Below, piece after piece: positions 24,875 through 33,740 of a DNA stretch of 64,000 bases. How positions within the stretch are numbered: the first letter of the stretch is position 1; every line of letters begins with the position of its first letter. This stretch comes from Aquipuribacter hungaricus (GTDB taxonomy: Bacteria; Actinomycetota; Actinomycetes; Actinomycetales; JBBAYJ01), in the NCBI RefSeq assembly GCF_042663885.1, contig NZ_JBHSXV010000001.1. One strand, given 5' to 3'. The notes under the pieces are model-generated. The model had not been told where the DNA came from. It saw only the letters and a list, made by a program, of their open reading frames with translations, and made no database searches. The position numbers were made by a program, and so were the translations under genes.

Positions 24875-25606
24875 TCAGAGCCAGGCGGGCAGCGCGGGCA
24901 GCGGCCCGGAGGCGGCCGTGACCCCGGCCCCTCCGCCGCGCCCGGCGAGCCAGACGACGAGGTCGGCGGCCGAGCCCTCGACGGTCGTCCTCGCGCCGTC
25001 GTCCGGGTCCTCGCCCAGGTGCCACGGCCCCGGGCGGTCGCGGGGCCGGAGCTCGACGGCAGGGCAGCCGTCGCGGCGCGACAGCGTGGCGGTGAGGTCG
25101 GCGGCGAGCTCGTCCAGCAGCGGGCCGGGCGCCCCGGCCAGGTCGGCGCCCGCGTCGAGGTCGACGGCGTGCAGCCACAGCTCGCGCACCCGCAGCCAGG
25201 GCAGCACCCGGGCGGGGACCTCGTCGCCCTGCCGGACCCGGACCCGGGCGTCCCACGCGGCGCCGTCGAGCGCGGCGAACGCCTGCTCGAGCTCGGCGGC
25301 CGTCGCGGCGACGTCGTGGCGCAGGTCGGCCGGGGCCTGCTGCGCGGAGGCGGCGATGTCCGCGTCGCGCTGCTGGGCGTCGGCGTACATCGGCAGCTCC
25401 TCGCCGGTCCGCGCCCAGGTCGCGAGCCGGCCGAGCGCCTCGGCGTTGCGGGCCAGGTGGGCGACCACGTGGGCCCGGGACCAGCCCGGCAGCAGGCTCG
25501 GGCCGGCGAGGGCGTCGTCGTCGAGGGCCTCGAGCGCCTCGACGACCAGGCGGGTGCCGTCCGCGGTCCAGCCCCGGGTGAGGGCCAGGTCGTGCCGTGC
25601 GCTCAC
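24875..25606 (-). CDS. Mycothiol-dependent maleylpyruvate isomerase-like protein
   Basis: A 243-residue protein of the DinB-like TIGR03083 group. The N-terminal part has LLPGWSRAHVVAHLARNAEA, holding the first metal-site His of the fold, and a later REL.LHAVDL His cluster; both fit a mycothiol-transferase-like four-helix bundle with a C-terminal extension. GTG 25606 overlaps the previous stop in a GTGA, so it is coupled to the small monooxygenase-like gene. The real substrate is unknown; most members are not true maleylpyruvate isomerases. Confidence 0.85.
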   Translation of the reverse strand: MSARHDLALTRGWTADGTRLVVEALEALDDDALAGPSLLPGWSRAHVVAHLARNAEALGRLATWARTGEELPMYADAQQRDADIAASAQQAPADLRHDVAATAAELEQAFAALDGAAWDARVRVRQGDEVPARVLPWLRVRELWLHAVDLDAGADLAGAPGPLLDELAADLTATLSRRDGCPAVELRPRDRPGPWHLGEDPDDGARTTVEGSAADLVVWLAGRGGGAGVTAASGPLPALPAWL

Positions 25607-25935
25607 GGCTCGAGGCGGGCGAGGTCGAGCCGGCGCAGCCCGTCCTCGGCCAGCAGCCGCGCCCGGTGCTCGCGGAACGAGCCGACCCACGGCGTCCGGT
25701 CGTGCGCCGCGTGCGCCTCGGCGGTGGCCCACTCCTCGACGAAGACCAGCCGCAGCGGGTCGTGCGCGTCGGTGTGCAGGTCGTAGCGCAGGCAGCCGTC
25801 CTCGGACCGGGTCAGGCGGGTGAGCTCCAGCAGCCGCTCGCGCAGCTCGTCGACGGTGTCCGGCCGGGCCGTGAACTCCACGACGAGGACGACGCTCTGG
25901 GACGGGCCGGCGGGGGCGGTCGAGGGGTCGGTCAT
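25603..25935 (-). CDS. ABM-domain (quinol monooxygenase-like) protein
   Basis: A 110-residue ferredoxin-like protein of the antibiotic-biosynthesis monooxygenase family. The pattern VVEFTARPDTVDELRERLLE, EDGCLRYDLH and FVEEWATAEAHAAHD matches YgiN-like members, which often act without a cofactor. ATG 25935 begins after a divergent gap of about 60 bp. It is translationally coupled to the mycothiol-dependent protein, hinting at a shared detoxification step. Confidence 0.88.
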   Translation of the reverse strand: MTDPSTAPAGPSQSVVLVVEFTARPDTVDELRERLLELTRLTRSEDGCLRYDLHTDAHDPLRLVFVEEWATAEAHAAHDRTPWVGSFREHRARLLAEDGLRRLDLARLEP

Positions 25936-25993
25936 GCGCCCACCGTAGGACTCCGCGCCCGCGCCCACCGGGGACCGTGCCTAGGCTCGCGGG

Positions 25994-26659
25994 GTGCAGG
26001 CGGTGACGGCGACACCGGTGAGCGCGCAGGTCCTGGCCCGGACCGCGCTGCAGCGGGCTGCCGGCCTGCTGGACGTCGCGCGGGGTGCCGGCACCGTCGT
26101 CCGGCTCGGCGTGGACGGGGCGGTGGACGCCGAGACGGCCGCCCTGGCCGACCTGGTCGCCTCCGAGGCGCTGGCTGCGGGCACCGCCGTGCTGCGGGTG
26201 CGCGCCGCGGACTTCCTCCACCGCCGCTCGGTGCGGCTGGAGCACGGCCCCGCCGACGTCGACGCCGCGTTCGACCGGTGGGTCGACTGGGGCTCGCTGC
26301 GCCGCGAGGTCCTGGACCCGCTCGAGGACCCCGCTGACCTGTCCTGGCTGCCGCGGCTGCGCGACGCCGCCACCGACCGGGCTGCCCGCGAGACGTCACG
26401 GACCGCGGCGCCGGGGGCCGTGCTCGTCGTCGACGGCCCCTACCTGCTGCGATGGGAGCTGTCGGGCGCGCTCGACGTCGCGGTGCACCTGCAGACCTCC
26501 CCCGCCGCGCTCGCCCGGCGCTTCCCCGGGGACGACGACCCGCGCCCCGGCGCCTGGGCCCGGTACCTCGACGAGACCGACCCGGCCGCCCGCGCCGACC
26601 TGGTGGTCCGCTACGACCACCCCGACCGGCCGGCGCTGCTGGCGGGCACGGCACCGTGA
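25994..26659 (+). CDS. Uridine-kinase-like protein lacking the P-loop
   Basis: A 221-residue protein with the layout of actinobacterial uridine-kinase-like NTPases: strand plus loop (VVRLGVDGAVDAETAALADL), an FLHRR-type motif, a Tyr/Trp-rich middle and VLVVDGPYLLR as a Walker-B-like strand. The Walker A, normally GxxGSGKT here, reads DGAVDAETAA, with no Gly-Lys-Thr/Ser. ATP binding in the usual way is therefore doubtful and it may be a pseudokinase. It starts with GTG 25994 and overlaps the next gene by 4 bp (GTGA). Confidence 0.7.
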   Translation: MQAVTATPVSAQVLARTALQRAAGLLDVARGAGTVVRLGVDGAVDAETAALADLVASEALAAGTAVLRVRAADFLHRRSVRLEHGPADVDAAFDRWVDWGSLRREVLDPLEDPADLSWLPRLRDAATDRAARETSRTAAPGAVLVVDGPYLLRWELSGALDVAVHLQTSPAALARRFPGDDDPRPGAWARYLDETDPAARADLVVRYDHPDRPALLAGTAP

Positions 26660-27465
26660 CCGCGGCGGCCGCCGCCGGGGCGCTGCTGGTGGGCGGCCCC
26701 GCGAGCGCGGTCGTGCTCCACGTCCCGCACGCCTCGCGTGCCGTGCCGGACGGCGTCCGGGCGGGGCTGCTGCTCGACGACGACGGGCTGGAGACGGAGC
26801 TGGACCGGATGACGGACACCGCGACCGACGTCCTCGCGGGCCTCGCGGCCGGGGCCGCGGCGGTGACGCCGTGGCGGTGGGTCAACCCGTGGTCCCGCCT
26901 GGTCGTGGACCCCGAGCGCTTCCCCGACGCGCGGGAGGAGATGCTGGCCGTCGGGATGGGCGCGGTCTACGCGCGCACCTCCGACGGGCGGCCGCTGCGC
27001 GCCCCCGACCCCGGGCGGGACGAGGACCTGCTCGCCCGGTACTTCCGGCCCTACGCCGACGGCCTGGCCGACCTCGTCGACGACCGTCTCGCCGCGTGCG
27101 GGTCGGCGGTGCTGCTCGACGTGCACTCCTACCCCCGCGACGCCCTGCCGTACGAGCGCCACGGCGACGGCCCCCGGCCGCAGGTCTGCCTGGGCGCCGA
27201 CGCCGTGCACACCCCGGGCTGGCTGCTCGACGCCGCCCGGGCGGCCTTCGGCGCGCACCACGAGGTCGGGCTGGACTCCCCGTTCTCGGGCTCCTACACC
27301 CCGACCCGGCACCACGGCCACGACCGGCGGGTCGCCACCGTCATGGTCGAGGTGCGGCGCGACGTCTACCTGGACGACGGCCTGCGACCGAGCGACGGGC
27401 TCGACGGCCTGGCGGCGGCGCTGGCAGACCTGGTCGACGCCGTCGCCACGCACCTGCGGCGCTGA
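26656..27465 (+). CDS. N-formylglutamate amidohydrolase family protein
   Basis: A 269-residue zinc amidohydrolase-fold protein. Family marks are VLHVPHASRAVPDGVR near the N-terminus, LLDVHSYPRDALPYE with the likely metal His, and FSGSYTPTRHHGH. Members hydrolyse N-formylglutamate at the end of histidine breakdown or related N-acyl amino acids; no hut genes are nearby, so the substrate is open. The GTG start overlaps the preceding stop, coupling it to the P-loop-less kinase-like protein. Confidence 0.88.
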   Translation: MTAAAAAGALLVGGPASAVVLHVPHASRAVPDGVRAGLLLDDDGLETELDRMTDTATDVLAGLAAGAAAVTPWRWVNPWSRLVVDPERFPDAREEMLAVGMGAVYARTSDGRPLRAPDPGRDEDLLARYFRPYADGLADLVDDRLAACGSAVLLDVHSYPRDALPYERHGDGPRPQVCLGADAVHTPGWLLDAARAAFGAHHEVGLDSPFSGSYTPTRHHGHDRRVATVMVEVRRDVYLDDGLRPSDGLDGLAAALADLVDAVATHLRR

Positions 27466-27478
27466 CCGGCGTCCGTGC

Positions 27479-28225
27479 TCACGCCCGGATGGCGGCGCGG
27501 GCGAAGGCCCGCAGGGTCGCCTCGTCCCCGGTGCTGGTGGCCGGCGTCCCCCGCCCCCAGACGTGCAGGAGCAGCGCGCGGGCCGGTGCCTCGATGCTGG
27601 CCGCGGCCTCGAGACAGGCTCCGGGGTCGGCGGGCAGCCAGTCCGGCCCCAGCAGCCAGCGCGCCCCGGTGTCGGTGGCGTGCAGCGCCAGCGGCCCGGG
27701 CAGCGGCGCCCGGGTGCTGCCCAGACGGGTCGGGGCCATCTGCAGCAGCTCGTCGGCACCGTCGGAGGCCACCTCGGCCGGGACGTCGTCGAGCGCGTCC
27801 GGCGTCGGGTCGTCGACGGAGCGGACGTCCCAGAGGTGCACCACCACCTCGTGCAGCTGCCGGCGGGGCCAGAACGCGGCGCGCCGGTCGGTGCGGTCCA
27901 TCGTCCAGCAGGGCTGGTCGGGGTCGGCGTCCCGCAGCACGTCGAGCATCGCGGCGGCCTCGGCCCGGTAGGTCACCGCGAGCCCGTCCCGCCCGGCCGG
28001 GACGCTCCCCCGGCGGGGCCGGCGACCGTCGCGGACCAGCGCGGCGCACCAGCGGTGCACGCCGGCCAGGTGCGCGCCGACGTCGGCCACGGTCCACCGG
28101 GTGAGCGCGGGCACCGGCCGGTCGAGCCCACCGCCGGCCTCCGCCGCGTCCAGCGCCGCCGCGAACCGCCCGACCGCGTCGGCGAGCAGGTCGAGGTGGG
28201 GCAGCGCGGAGGCCCGGGAGTCCAC
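27479..28225 (-). CDS. Mycothiol-dependent maleylpyruvate isomerase-like protein
   Basis: A 248-residue second member of the TIGR03083 group in this window. Signs are LTRWTVADVGAHLAGVHRW (first His of the metal site), LHEVVVHLWDVRSV, and a C-terminal SCP2-like segment (ALLLHVWGRGTP). It starts with GTG 28225, 3 nt after the pafC-side stop region begins, and converges with the amidohydrolase gene at 13 bp. It probably uses mycothiol or binds a metal; substrate unknown. Confidence 0.85.
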   Translation of the reverse strand: MDSRASALPHLDLLADAVGRFAAALDAAEAGGGLDRPVPALTRWTVADVGAHLAGVHRWCAALVRDGRRPRRGSVPAGRDGLAVTYRAEAAAMLDVLRDADPDQPCWTMDRTDRRAAFWPRRQLHEVVVHLWDVRSVDDPTPDALDDVPAEVASDGADELLQMAPTRLGSTRAPLPGPLALHATDTGARWLLGPDWLPADPGACLEAAASIEAPARALLLHVWGRGTPATSTGDEATLRAFARAAIRA

Positions 28226-28228
28226 GGC

Positions 28229-29245
28229 CTACAGCAGCCCGTGGTGCTCGAGGAGCCGGCGGGCGGTCTCGGCGTCGGCGTCGGCGAGCTCCGGCGGGCT
28301 GACGACGAAGGCCTCGGGCCCGGCGACGGCGAGGAGCAGCCCCACCCGCTCGCGCAGCGGGGGCAGGACCTGCAGGAGCAGCTGCGCCCCCTCCTCGTCC
28401 TGGCGCTCCACCTCGACGGTCTCGACGAACCGCTCGACCACCCACACCTTGTCGGCGGGGACCACGACGCGGACCTCGGACGGGCGGCGGGTGGCGGCGA
28501 CCCGGTCGTCGGCGTCGGCGGGCCGCTCGAACGTCTCCTCGAGCACCTCGTGCTCCCGGACGCCGGAGACCAGGTAGGTGCGCAGGGCGCCTGCCCCGTC
28601 CAGCGGCCCGGCGTCGACCTCGTAGCCGCGCCGGGTGCTCACCACGCGCCACGGCTCGACGACCCGCTCGACCACGCCCGGCTGCCAGGCGCGGGCGTAG
28701 CGCAGCCGCACCCGGCGCTGCTCGGCGGCGGCGCGGCGCAGGTCGGCGGCCACGCCGGAGTACGCCCCGCCGTGGCCCTCCACCCCGCCGAGCACGCCGG
28801 CGCCCAGCCGCTCGACGGCGGAGGCGAGGGCGGTGTTGCCCGGCTCGAGGGCGGCGAGCTCCGAGGCCGCCCGGTACAGGACGCCCAGGTCCGCCGCCGA
28901 CAGGAACGCCACCCCGAGCTCGTCGAACGGGCTGTCGTCGGTGAGCCGGACCACCTGCGCGCTGGCCAGGTCGGCCTCGGCGAGCGCGCCGTCCGGTCCT
29001 GCGGCGAGGAACTCCAGCGAGCACGAGCGCAGCCCCACGGTGCCGGAGTCGACGACGTCGGTGAGGAAGAAGACCTCGAGCTCCTCGCGCAGCGCCGCCT
29101 CGGGCACCCCCAGCTCGTCGGCGACGCGGGCGATCGGCAGGCCCTCCGGGTGCAGCCGCAGCAGCCGCAGCGCCCCGGGCACGTGCGCGATCCGGCGGGC
29201 GTACAGGGCGACCGCGCCGCGCCGGCCCTCGGCCGGGGAGCTCAC
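28229..29245 (-). CDS. pafC: WYL-domain transcriptional regulator PafC
   Basis: A 338-residue protein: N-terminal winged HTH (IARVADELGVPEAALREEL), a linker, a WYL domain (about residues 160-250, VERVVEPWRVVSTRRGYEV) and a WCX C-terminal domain. With PafB it forms the PafBC activator of the SOS-independent DNA-damage response known from mycobacteria, in which the WYL domain is thought to sense single-stranded DNA. GTG 29245 overlaps the pafB stop (GTGA). The Pup-proteasome and tat genes that often sit beside pafBC are not here. Confidence 0.88.
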   Translation of the reverse strand: MSSPAEGRRGAVALYARRIAHVPGALRLLRLHPEGLPIARVADELGVPEAALREELEVFFLTDVVDSGTVGLRSCSLEFLAAGPDGALAEADLASAQVVRLTDDSPFDELGVAFLSAADLGVLYRAASELAALEPGNTALASAVERLGAGVLGGVEGHGGAYSGVAADLRRAAAEQRRVRLRYARAWQPGVVERVVEPWRVVSTRRGYEVDAGPLDGAGALRTYLVSGVREHEVLEETFERPADADDRVAATRRPSEVRVVVPADKVWVVERFVETVEVERQDEEGAQLLLQVLPPLRERVGLLLAVAGPEAFVVSPPELADADAETARRLLEHHGLL

Positions 29246-30159
29246 GCGGCGCCCCGCAGGACCGCGGTCAGGTGGGAGCGGACGTCCTCGCGCAGCTCGT
29301 CGGGACCGAGCAGGCGCACCCGGGCGCCGAGCTCGAACAGCCGGCCGCGGAACGCCGACCGGTTCGTCACCGGCACGTCGAGCAGCACCTGACCCGCTGT
29401 CCCGGCCGCACCCGCCCCGAGGTCGCCGCCGTCCACCAGGTCGCCGCCGCCGAGCAGGGCCCGCACCTGCGGCACGTGCTCGGCGGTGGTCGACAGCCGG
29501 GCGACCAGGGGCGGGTCGACCTGCCACGCGACCGGGTCGACGCTGGGGTGGCTGTCCTCGGGCGGGACCTCCGCCGTGCCGGGCTGCGCGAGCGACGGGT
29601 CGGCCATCCGGTCCACCCGGAAGCTCTTGGGCTCCGTGCCGCCGGTCTCCCGGGCCCGCAGGTACCAGCCGCCCGCCCGCAGGTGCACCCGGTAGGGGTG
29701 GACCTCGCGGTCGGTGCCGCGGTAGCCGAAGCGCAGCAGGCAGCGGGCCTGCACCGCGCGCTGCACGACGTCCAGGCCGGGCACGGCGGGGCCGCGCGCG
29801 ACGACGGTGGCCGCGCCGGGAGCACCGCCGTCGGCGCCCGGCACGTCCGCCCCCGCCAGCCGCGACAGCTCCGCGGCCCGGGCGGCGCGCTGCAGCTCGG
29901 CCTGCTCGGCCGGGGAGAAGTCGACGCGCAGCCGCAGGTCCCCGGCGACGAGGCGGTACCGGCCGGCCTCCCCCTCGGCCCCGACGGAGGAGATCTCCCA
30001 GCCGAGGTCGGTGAGGTGGCGTATGTCGCGGGCGAGCTGGCGGCGGCGGTCCTCCGGCTCGGCGGAGCCGTAGCCGACGTGCTCGAGCAGCCGCTCGGTG
30101 GTCGCGGTGCGGTCGGGGCTGCGGGACAGCACAAAGAGGACCTGGGTCAGGCGCTCCAT
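29242..30159 (-). CDS. pafB: WYL-domain transcriptional regulator PafB
   Basis: A 305-residue partner of PafC. It opens with MERLTQVLFVLSRSPDRTAT, an HTH of the PafB type (about residues 5-75, RRRQLARDIRHLTDLGWEI), then a WYL domain (REVHPYRVHLRAGGWYLRAR, with FRVDRM) and a C-terminal WCX part. ATG 30159 gives the usual family N-terminus; an in-frame GTG at 30189 would add ten residues. The two genes are translationally coupled and should act as a heterodimer. Confidence 0.88.
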   Translation of the reverse strand: MERLTQVLFVLSRSPDRTATTERLLEHVGYGSAEPEDRRRQLARDIRHLTDLGWEISSVGAEGEAGRYRLVAGDLRLRVDFSPAEQAELQRAARAAELSRLAGADVPGADGGAPGAATVVARGPAVPGLDVVQRAVQARCLLRFGYRGTDREVHPYRVHLRAGGWYLRARETGGTEPKSFRVDRMADPSLAQPGTAEVPPEDSHPSVDPVAWQVDPPLVARLSTTAEHVPQVRALLGGGDLVDGGDLGAGAAGTAGQVLLDVPVTNRSAFRGRLFELGARVRLLGPDELREDVRSHLTAVLRGAA

Positions 30160-30214
30160 GGGAGCCCGCTGGTCCCGTCCACCTGCCACGGGACCAGCCT
30201 GCCATCCTCCCCGG

Positions 30215-30766
30215 GTGAGCCCCGCAGCCGTGCCGCCCGCCGCCGGGCTGCCCGCCGTCGGGCCGTCCGCCGTCGCCGGGCCGCCCACCGTCGCCGCCGT
30301 GCACGCCGCCGGTCGCGCCCCGGCCCACGGGTTCGCCAAGGACGCCCGCCCCGCGGTGGCCCTGGAGCCCGGTTCCGGCGTCGCGGGCGACCGCCACGCC
30401 GGGCGGGAGCTCCGCGAGGTCCACCTCGTCGACCTCGCGCGCTACGACCTGCTGCGCGCCGGCGGGGCGGACGTCGGGCCGGGCCACCTGGGCGAGAACG
30501 TGACGACGACCGGGGTCGACCTGCTCGCGCTCGGCGCCGGCGCGCTGCTGCGCCTCGGGCCGACGGCCCTGGTCCGGGTCACCGGCGTGCGGTACCCGCG
30601 CCACGACGACCCCGCCACGGACCCGGTCGGCGTGTCCCTCGACGAGGACGGCGTGCCGGTCGGGCGGGTCGGCGTCTTCGCCGTCGTCGAGCGCGCCGGC
30701 GAGGTCACGGCCGGCGACCCGGTCGTCGTCGAGCACCCGGGGGACGGTCCGCTGCCGCCGCTGTGA
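30215..30766 (+). CDS. MOSC-domain protein
   Basis: A 183-residue beta-rich protein of the MOSC family (C-terminal domain of Moco sulfurases). Typical pieces are GVAGDRHAG, EVHLVDLARYD, GHLGENVTTTGVDLLAL and LGPTALVRVTG. The Cys that carries persulfide in true Moco sulfurases is not seen (VRVTGVRYPR), which is common for the short YiiM-like members. GTG 30215 was chosen because it is the first start after the divergent promoter gap. Its stop is 44 nt before the rlmC ATG. Confidence 0.82.
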   Translation: MSPAAVPPAAGLPAVGPSAVAGPPTVAAVHAAGRAPAHGFAKDARPAVALEPGSGVAGDRHAGRELREVHLVDLARYDLLRAGGADVGPGHLGENVTTTGVDLLALGAGALLRLGPTALVRVTGVRYPRHDDPATDPVGVSLDEDGVPVGRVGVFAVVERAGEVTAGDPVVVEHPGDGPLPPL

Positions 30767-30810
30767 CCGGCACGCCCCTGCCCCCGCCCCTGCCTACCCT
30801 TGTCCCCGAC

Positions 30811-31935
30811 ATGCAGTGCTCCTACCTCGACGCCGGCGCGTGCCGCTCGTGCACGTGGATGGGTGTCCCCCACGCCGAGCAGACCGCCCGCAAGGACGCC
30901 GCCTGCCGGGCGCTCCTGGGCGAGCACCCCGGCCTGGTGTGGCTGCCGCCCGTGGCCGGGTCCGGGTCGGGGTACCGGAACAAGGCGAAGATGGTCGTCG
31001 GCGGCACCGTCGAGGCACCGACCCTCGGGATCCTCGACGGCGACGGGCACGGCGTCGACCTGCGCGCCTGCGGGATCTGCAGCCCCGGCCTCACGGACGC
31101 GCTGCCGGTGCTCGCGGACTTCGTCACCCGTGCGTCGCTGACGCCCTACGACGTGCCGACCAGGCGCGGCGAGCTCAAGCACCTGCTCGTCACCGAGTCC
31201 CCCGACGGCGGCCTGCTCGTCCGGTTCGTGCTGCGCTCCCAGGAGCCCGTCGCCCGGGTCCGCAAGCACCTGCCGTGGCTGCTCGACCGGCTCCCGCAGG
31301 TCGTCGTCGCCTCGGTCAACCTGCAGCCCGCGCACGCGGCGGTCCTCGAGGGCGAGCGCGAGATCGTCCTCACGGAGGCCACCACGCTGCCGGTGCCCCT
31401 GGGGCCGGTCCGGCTGCACCTGCCGCCGCAGAGCTTCTTCCAGACCAACACCGAGATCGCGACCGCCCTGTACGCGCAGGCCGCGGCCTGGGTGGCCGAC
31501 CTGGCCCCCGCCACCGTGTGGGACCTGTACTGCGGCGTCGGCGGGTTCGCGCTGCACCTGGCCGCCCCCGGCCGGCAGGTCACCGGGGTCGAGACCAGCG
31601 CAGAGGCGGTGCGCGGGGCCCGGACGAGCGCCGCCGAGGCCGGCCTGGCCGACGTCCGGTTCGAGGCGGGCGACGCGACGGGCTTCGCGCTGTCGGCCAC
31701 CTCGATCCCGGACCTCGTGGTCGTCAACCCGCCGCGGCGCGGGCTCGGGGCGCCCCTGGCCGGCTGGCTCGAGGCCTCCGACGTGCCGCACGTCCTGTAC
31801 TCCAGCTGCGACGCCGCCTCGCTGGCCCGCGACCTCGCGGCCATGCCCTCGCTGCGGCCGCGCCGGGCGCAGGTGCTCGACATGTTCCCGCAGACGGCCC
31901 ACCACGAGGTCCTCGTGCTGCTGTCGCGCGGCTGA
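30811..31935 (+). CDS. rlmC: 23S rRNA (uracil-C5)-methyltransferase RlmC-like
   Basis: A 374-residue SAM-dependent methyltransferase for a uracil in 23S rRNA (U747 in E. coli). The [4Fe-4S] cysteines are C3, C11, C14 (MQCSYLDAGACRSC) and C87 (ACGICSPG), the same spacing as E. coli RlmC. SAM binding is seen in DLYCGVGGFALHLA, a NPPRRGLG motif follows, and the catalytic Cys is C333 (YSSCDAASLARDL). An in-frame GTG at 30763 overlaps the previous stop (GTGA) and could start a form 16 residues longer; the ATG matches the family N-terminus. Confidence 0.93.
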   Translation: MQCSYLDAGACRSCTWMGVPHAEQTARKDAACRALLGEHPGLVWLPPVAGSGSGYRNKAKMVVGGTVEAPTLGILDGDGHGVDLRACGICSPGLTDALPVLADFVTRASLTPYDVPTRRGELKHLLVTESPDGGLLVRFVLRSQEPVARVRKHLPWLLDRLPQVVVASVNLQPAHAAVLEGEREIVLTEATTLPVPLGPVRLHLPPQSFFQTNTEIATALYAQAAAWVADLAPATVWDLYCGVGGFALHLAAPGRQVTGVETSAEAVRGARTSAAEAGLADVRFEAGDATGFALSATSIPDLVVVNPPRRGLGAPLAGWLEASDVPHVLYSSCDAASLARDLAAMPSLRPRRAQVLDMFPQTAHHEVLVLLSRG

Positions 31936-31999
31936 CCTACGCCCGGCCCGCGCCCGCCGCGCAGCCGGCCCCGCGGTCGGTCCGTCGTACGCTCCGCCG

Positions 32000-32899
32000 G
32001 TGGAGGTGGTCGGGCTCGGCGTCAGCGTCCTCAAGGGGGCCGCGCAGGAGCACCCGGACCGGCTGCGGCTCGACGCCCGCGGGCCGGTCCACGACCGACG
32101 GTTCGCGCTCGTCGACCCCGTCGCCGCACGCGTCCTGCGGACGGTGGAGAACCCGCGCCTGATGTCGCTGCGGGCCCGCACGCTGCCGGCCGGCACGGGC
32201 ACAGCCCCAGGTCCCAGCGGCACCAGGCGGGACGGAGACGACGGTCACGACGGCGACGTCCTCGTCGTCGAGGTCCCGGGCCACCCGCCGACGGCCGTGC
32301 CGGTCCGTCCGGTCGGTCTGCTCGAGGCGGACTACTGGGGCCGGCCCTGCCGGCTGGAGGTCCTCGGCGGGCCGGCCGTCACGGCCCTGACGACGACGTT
32401 GTCCACGGTCCTGGGGCGCGAGGTCGTGCTGTGCCGGGCCGGACGCCGGGACGTCGTCTACGGCGAGGGCGTCACGCTGGTCACGACGTCCTCGCTGGTC
32501 GAGCTCGAGCGGCGCCGGGCCTCCGCCGGGACCGGGGGGCCCGCGCGCCCGCTGGAGGAGCTGCTGGCCGACGCCGAGCGCTGGCGCGCCACGCTCGCGG
32601 TCCGGACCGACGGCGCGCCGCCGTTCGTCGAGGACGGCTGGCACGGCCGGACGCTGCGCGTGGGTCCCAGGGACGACGGCGGGGTGACGCTGCGGGTCAC
32701 GGCGGGCGTGGCCCGGTGCGCGGTCGTGCGGGGCCGTCCCCGCGACGGCGCCCGCGAGGACTGGGACCCGCTGCGTCTCCTGGCAGACGACCGGCTCGTC
32801 GACGGCCCCGGGGGTCGCGAGGTCGCCTTCGCCGTCGGCGCGGAGGTCGAGGTGCCCGGCGAGGTGGCGCTGGGCGACCGGGTGGTCCTCGGGCCCTGA
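32000..32899 (+). CDS. MOSC N-terminal and MOSC domain protein
   Basis: A 299-residue protein with the MOSC N-terminal beta barrel (DRLRLDARGPVHDRRFALVD) followed by a MOSC domain (about residues 110-290). The segment VARCAVVRGRPRDG contains the Cys position used by YcbX/mARC-like members, suggesting it could bind molybdenum cofactor or carry sulfur. No molybdenum genes adjoin it. It starts with GTG 32000. Substrate unknown. Confidence 0.85.
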   Translation: MEVVGLGVSVLKGAAQEHPDRLRLDARGPVHDRRFALVDPVAARVLRTVENPRLMSLRARTLPAGTGTAPGPSGTRRDGDDGHDGDVLVVEVPGHPPTAVPVRPVGLLEADYWGRPCRLEVLGGPAVTALTTTLSTVLGREVVLCRAGRRDVVYGEGVTLVTTSSLVELERRRASAGTGGPARPLEELLADAERWRATLAVRTDGAPPFVEDGWHGRTLRVGPRDDGGVTLRVTAGVARCAVVRGRPRDGAREDWDPLRLLADDRLVDGPGGREVAFAVGAEVEVPGEVALGDRVVLGP

Positions 32900-32957
32900 C
32901 GGCCGTCCCCCGGGGCCTCCCGGCCGGCGCGCGACCCGGGTGCCGCAGACTGCGGCC

Positions 32958-33422
32958 ATGCTCCTGGAGATCTCCGGCCTTCCCCTGCACCCCCTCGTCG
33001 TCCACGCCGTCGTCGTGCTGCTGCCGCTGGCGACGCTCGGCGCCCTGGCCGTCGCGGCGCGCCCGCGGTGGGCCGGGGCCTACGGGCCGCTCGTCACGGT
33101 GCTCGCGGTCGTCGGGGCGGTCGCGGCCTTCGTCGCCCAGCAGGCGGGCGAGGCGCTCCAGGCGCACCTGCTCAGCCAGGGCGACCCGCTCGACGGCTTC
33201 GGCGACCACTCGGCCCTGGGCCACATGGTGCTGTACCTGGGCGTGGCGTTCGCGCTCGCGGCCGTGGTGAGCACCGTCCTGGCGCGACGGGCCGGTGCCG
33301 GCAGCCGGCCGCACCGCGTCGCCGCCTGGCTCGCGGCCGGGCTCGGCGTGGCCGCGACCGCGTACGCCTACCTGGCGGGCGAGTCGGGGGCGTCGTCGGT
33401 GTGGGGCTACCTCTTCGCCTGA
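32958..33422 (+). CDS. DUF2231 membrane protein
   Basis: A 154-residue protein with four hydrophobic segments. The opening ISGLPLHPLVVHAVVVLLPL, with two His in the first helix, is the DUF2231 signature, and two further His lie in GFGDHSALGHMVLYL; these could bind heme or a metal. The ATG at 32958 is the natural start. Biological role undefined. Confidence 0.85.
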   Translation: MLLEISGLPLHPLVVHAVVVLLPLATLGALAVAARPRWAGAYGPLVTVLAVVGAVAAFVAQQAGEALQAHLLSQGDPLDGFGDHSALGHMVLYLGVAFALAAVVSTVLARRAGAGSRPHRVAAWLAAGLGVAATAYAYLAGESGASSVWGYLFA

Positions 33423-33459
33423 GCTCCGTCCCAGGTCCGTCCCTGGTCCGTCCCTCGGC

Positions 33460-33633
33460 TCAGTCGCGGGCGACGAGCGAGCGGAACCGGGCCCAGGCCC
33501 ACACCGCCACGCCGAGGACGAGCACGCCGCCGAGCGCCGCGAACCAGCGCGGTCCGTCGACGGCCGCCATGACGGCGCAGCCGACGGCCAGCACGACCAG
33601 CAGGAGCGCGAGGAGCGGGACGACGACCCTCAT
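33460..33633 (-). CDS. Small membrane protein, two helices
   Basis: A 57-residue protein made of two hydrophobic helices (VVVPLLALLLVVLAVGCAVM and WFAALGGVLVLGVAVWAWA) with a short basic end. It converges with the DUF2231 gene. No ribosome binding site is obvious and no family is recognised; the composition nevertheless suggests a real membrane protein. Confidence 0.5.
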   Translation of the reverse strand: MRVVVPLLALLLVVLAVGCAVMAAVDGPRWFAALGGVLVLGVAVWAWARFRSLVARD

Positions 33634-33740
33634 GCGCGCGACGGTACGGGCACGGCGCGTCACCGGCGAACGGCGGCACGAGGGCGGGGCCGCCGGGTCG
33701 TCCGTGCCACGGCCGCCCGCGCGGCTGGCACGCTCCGGGG

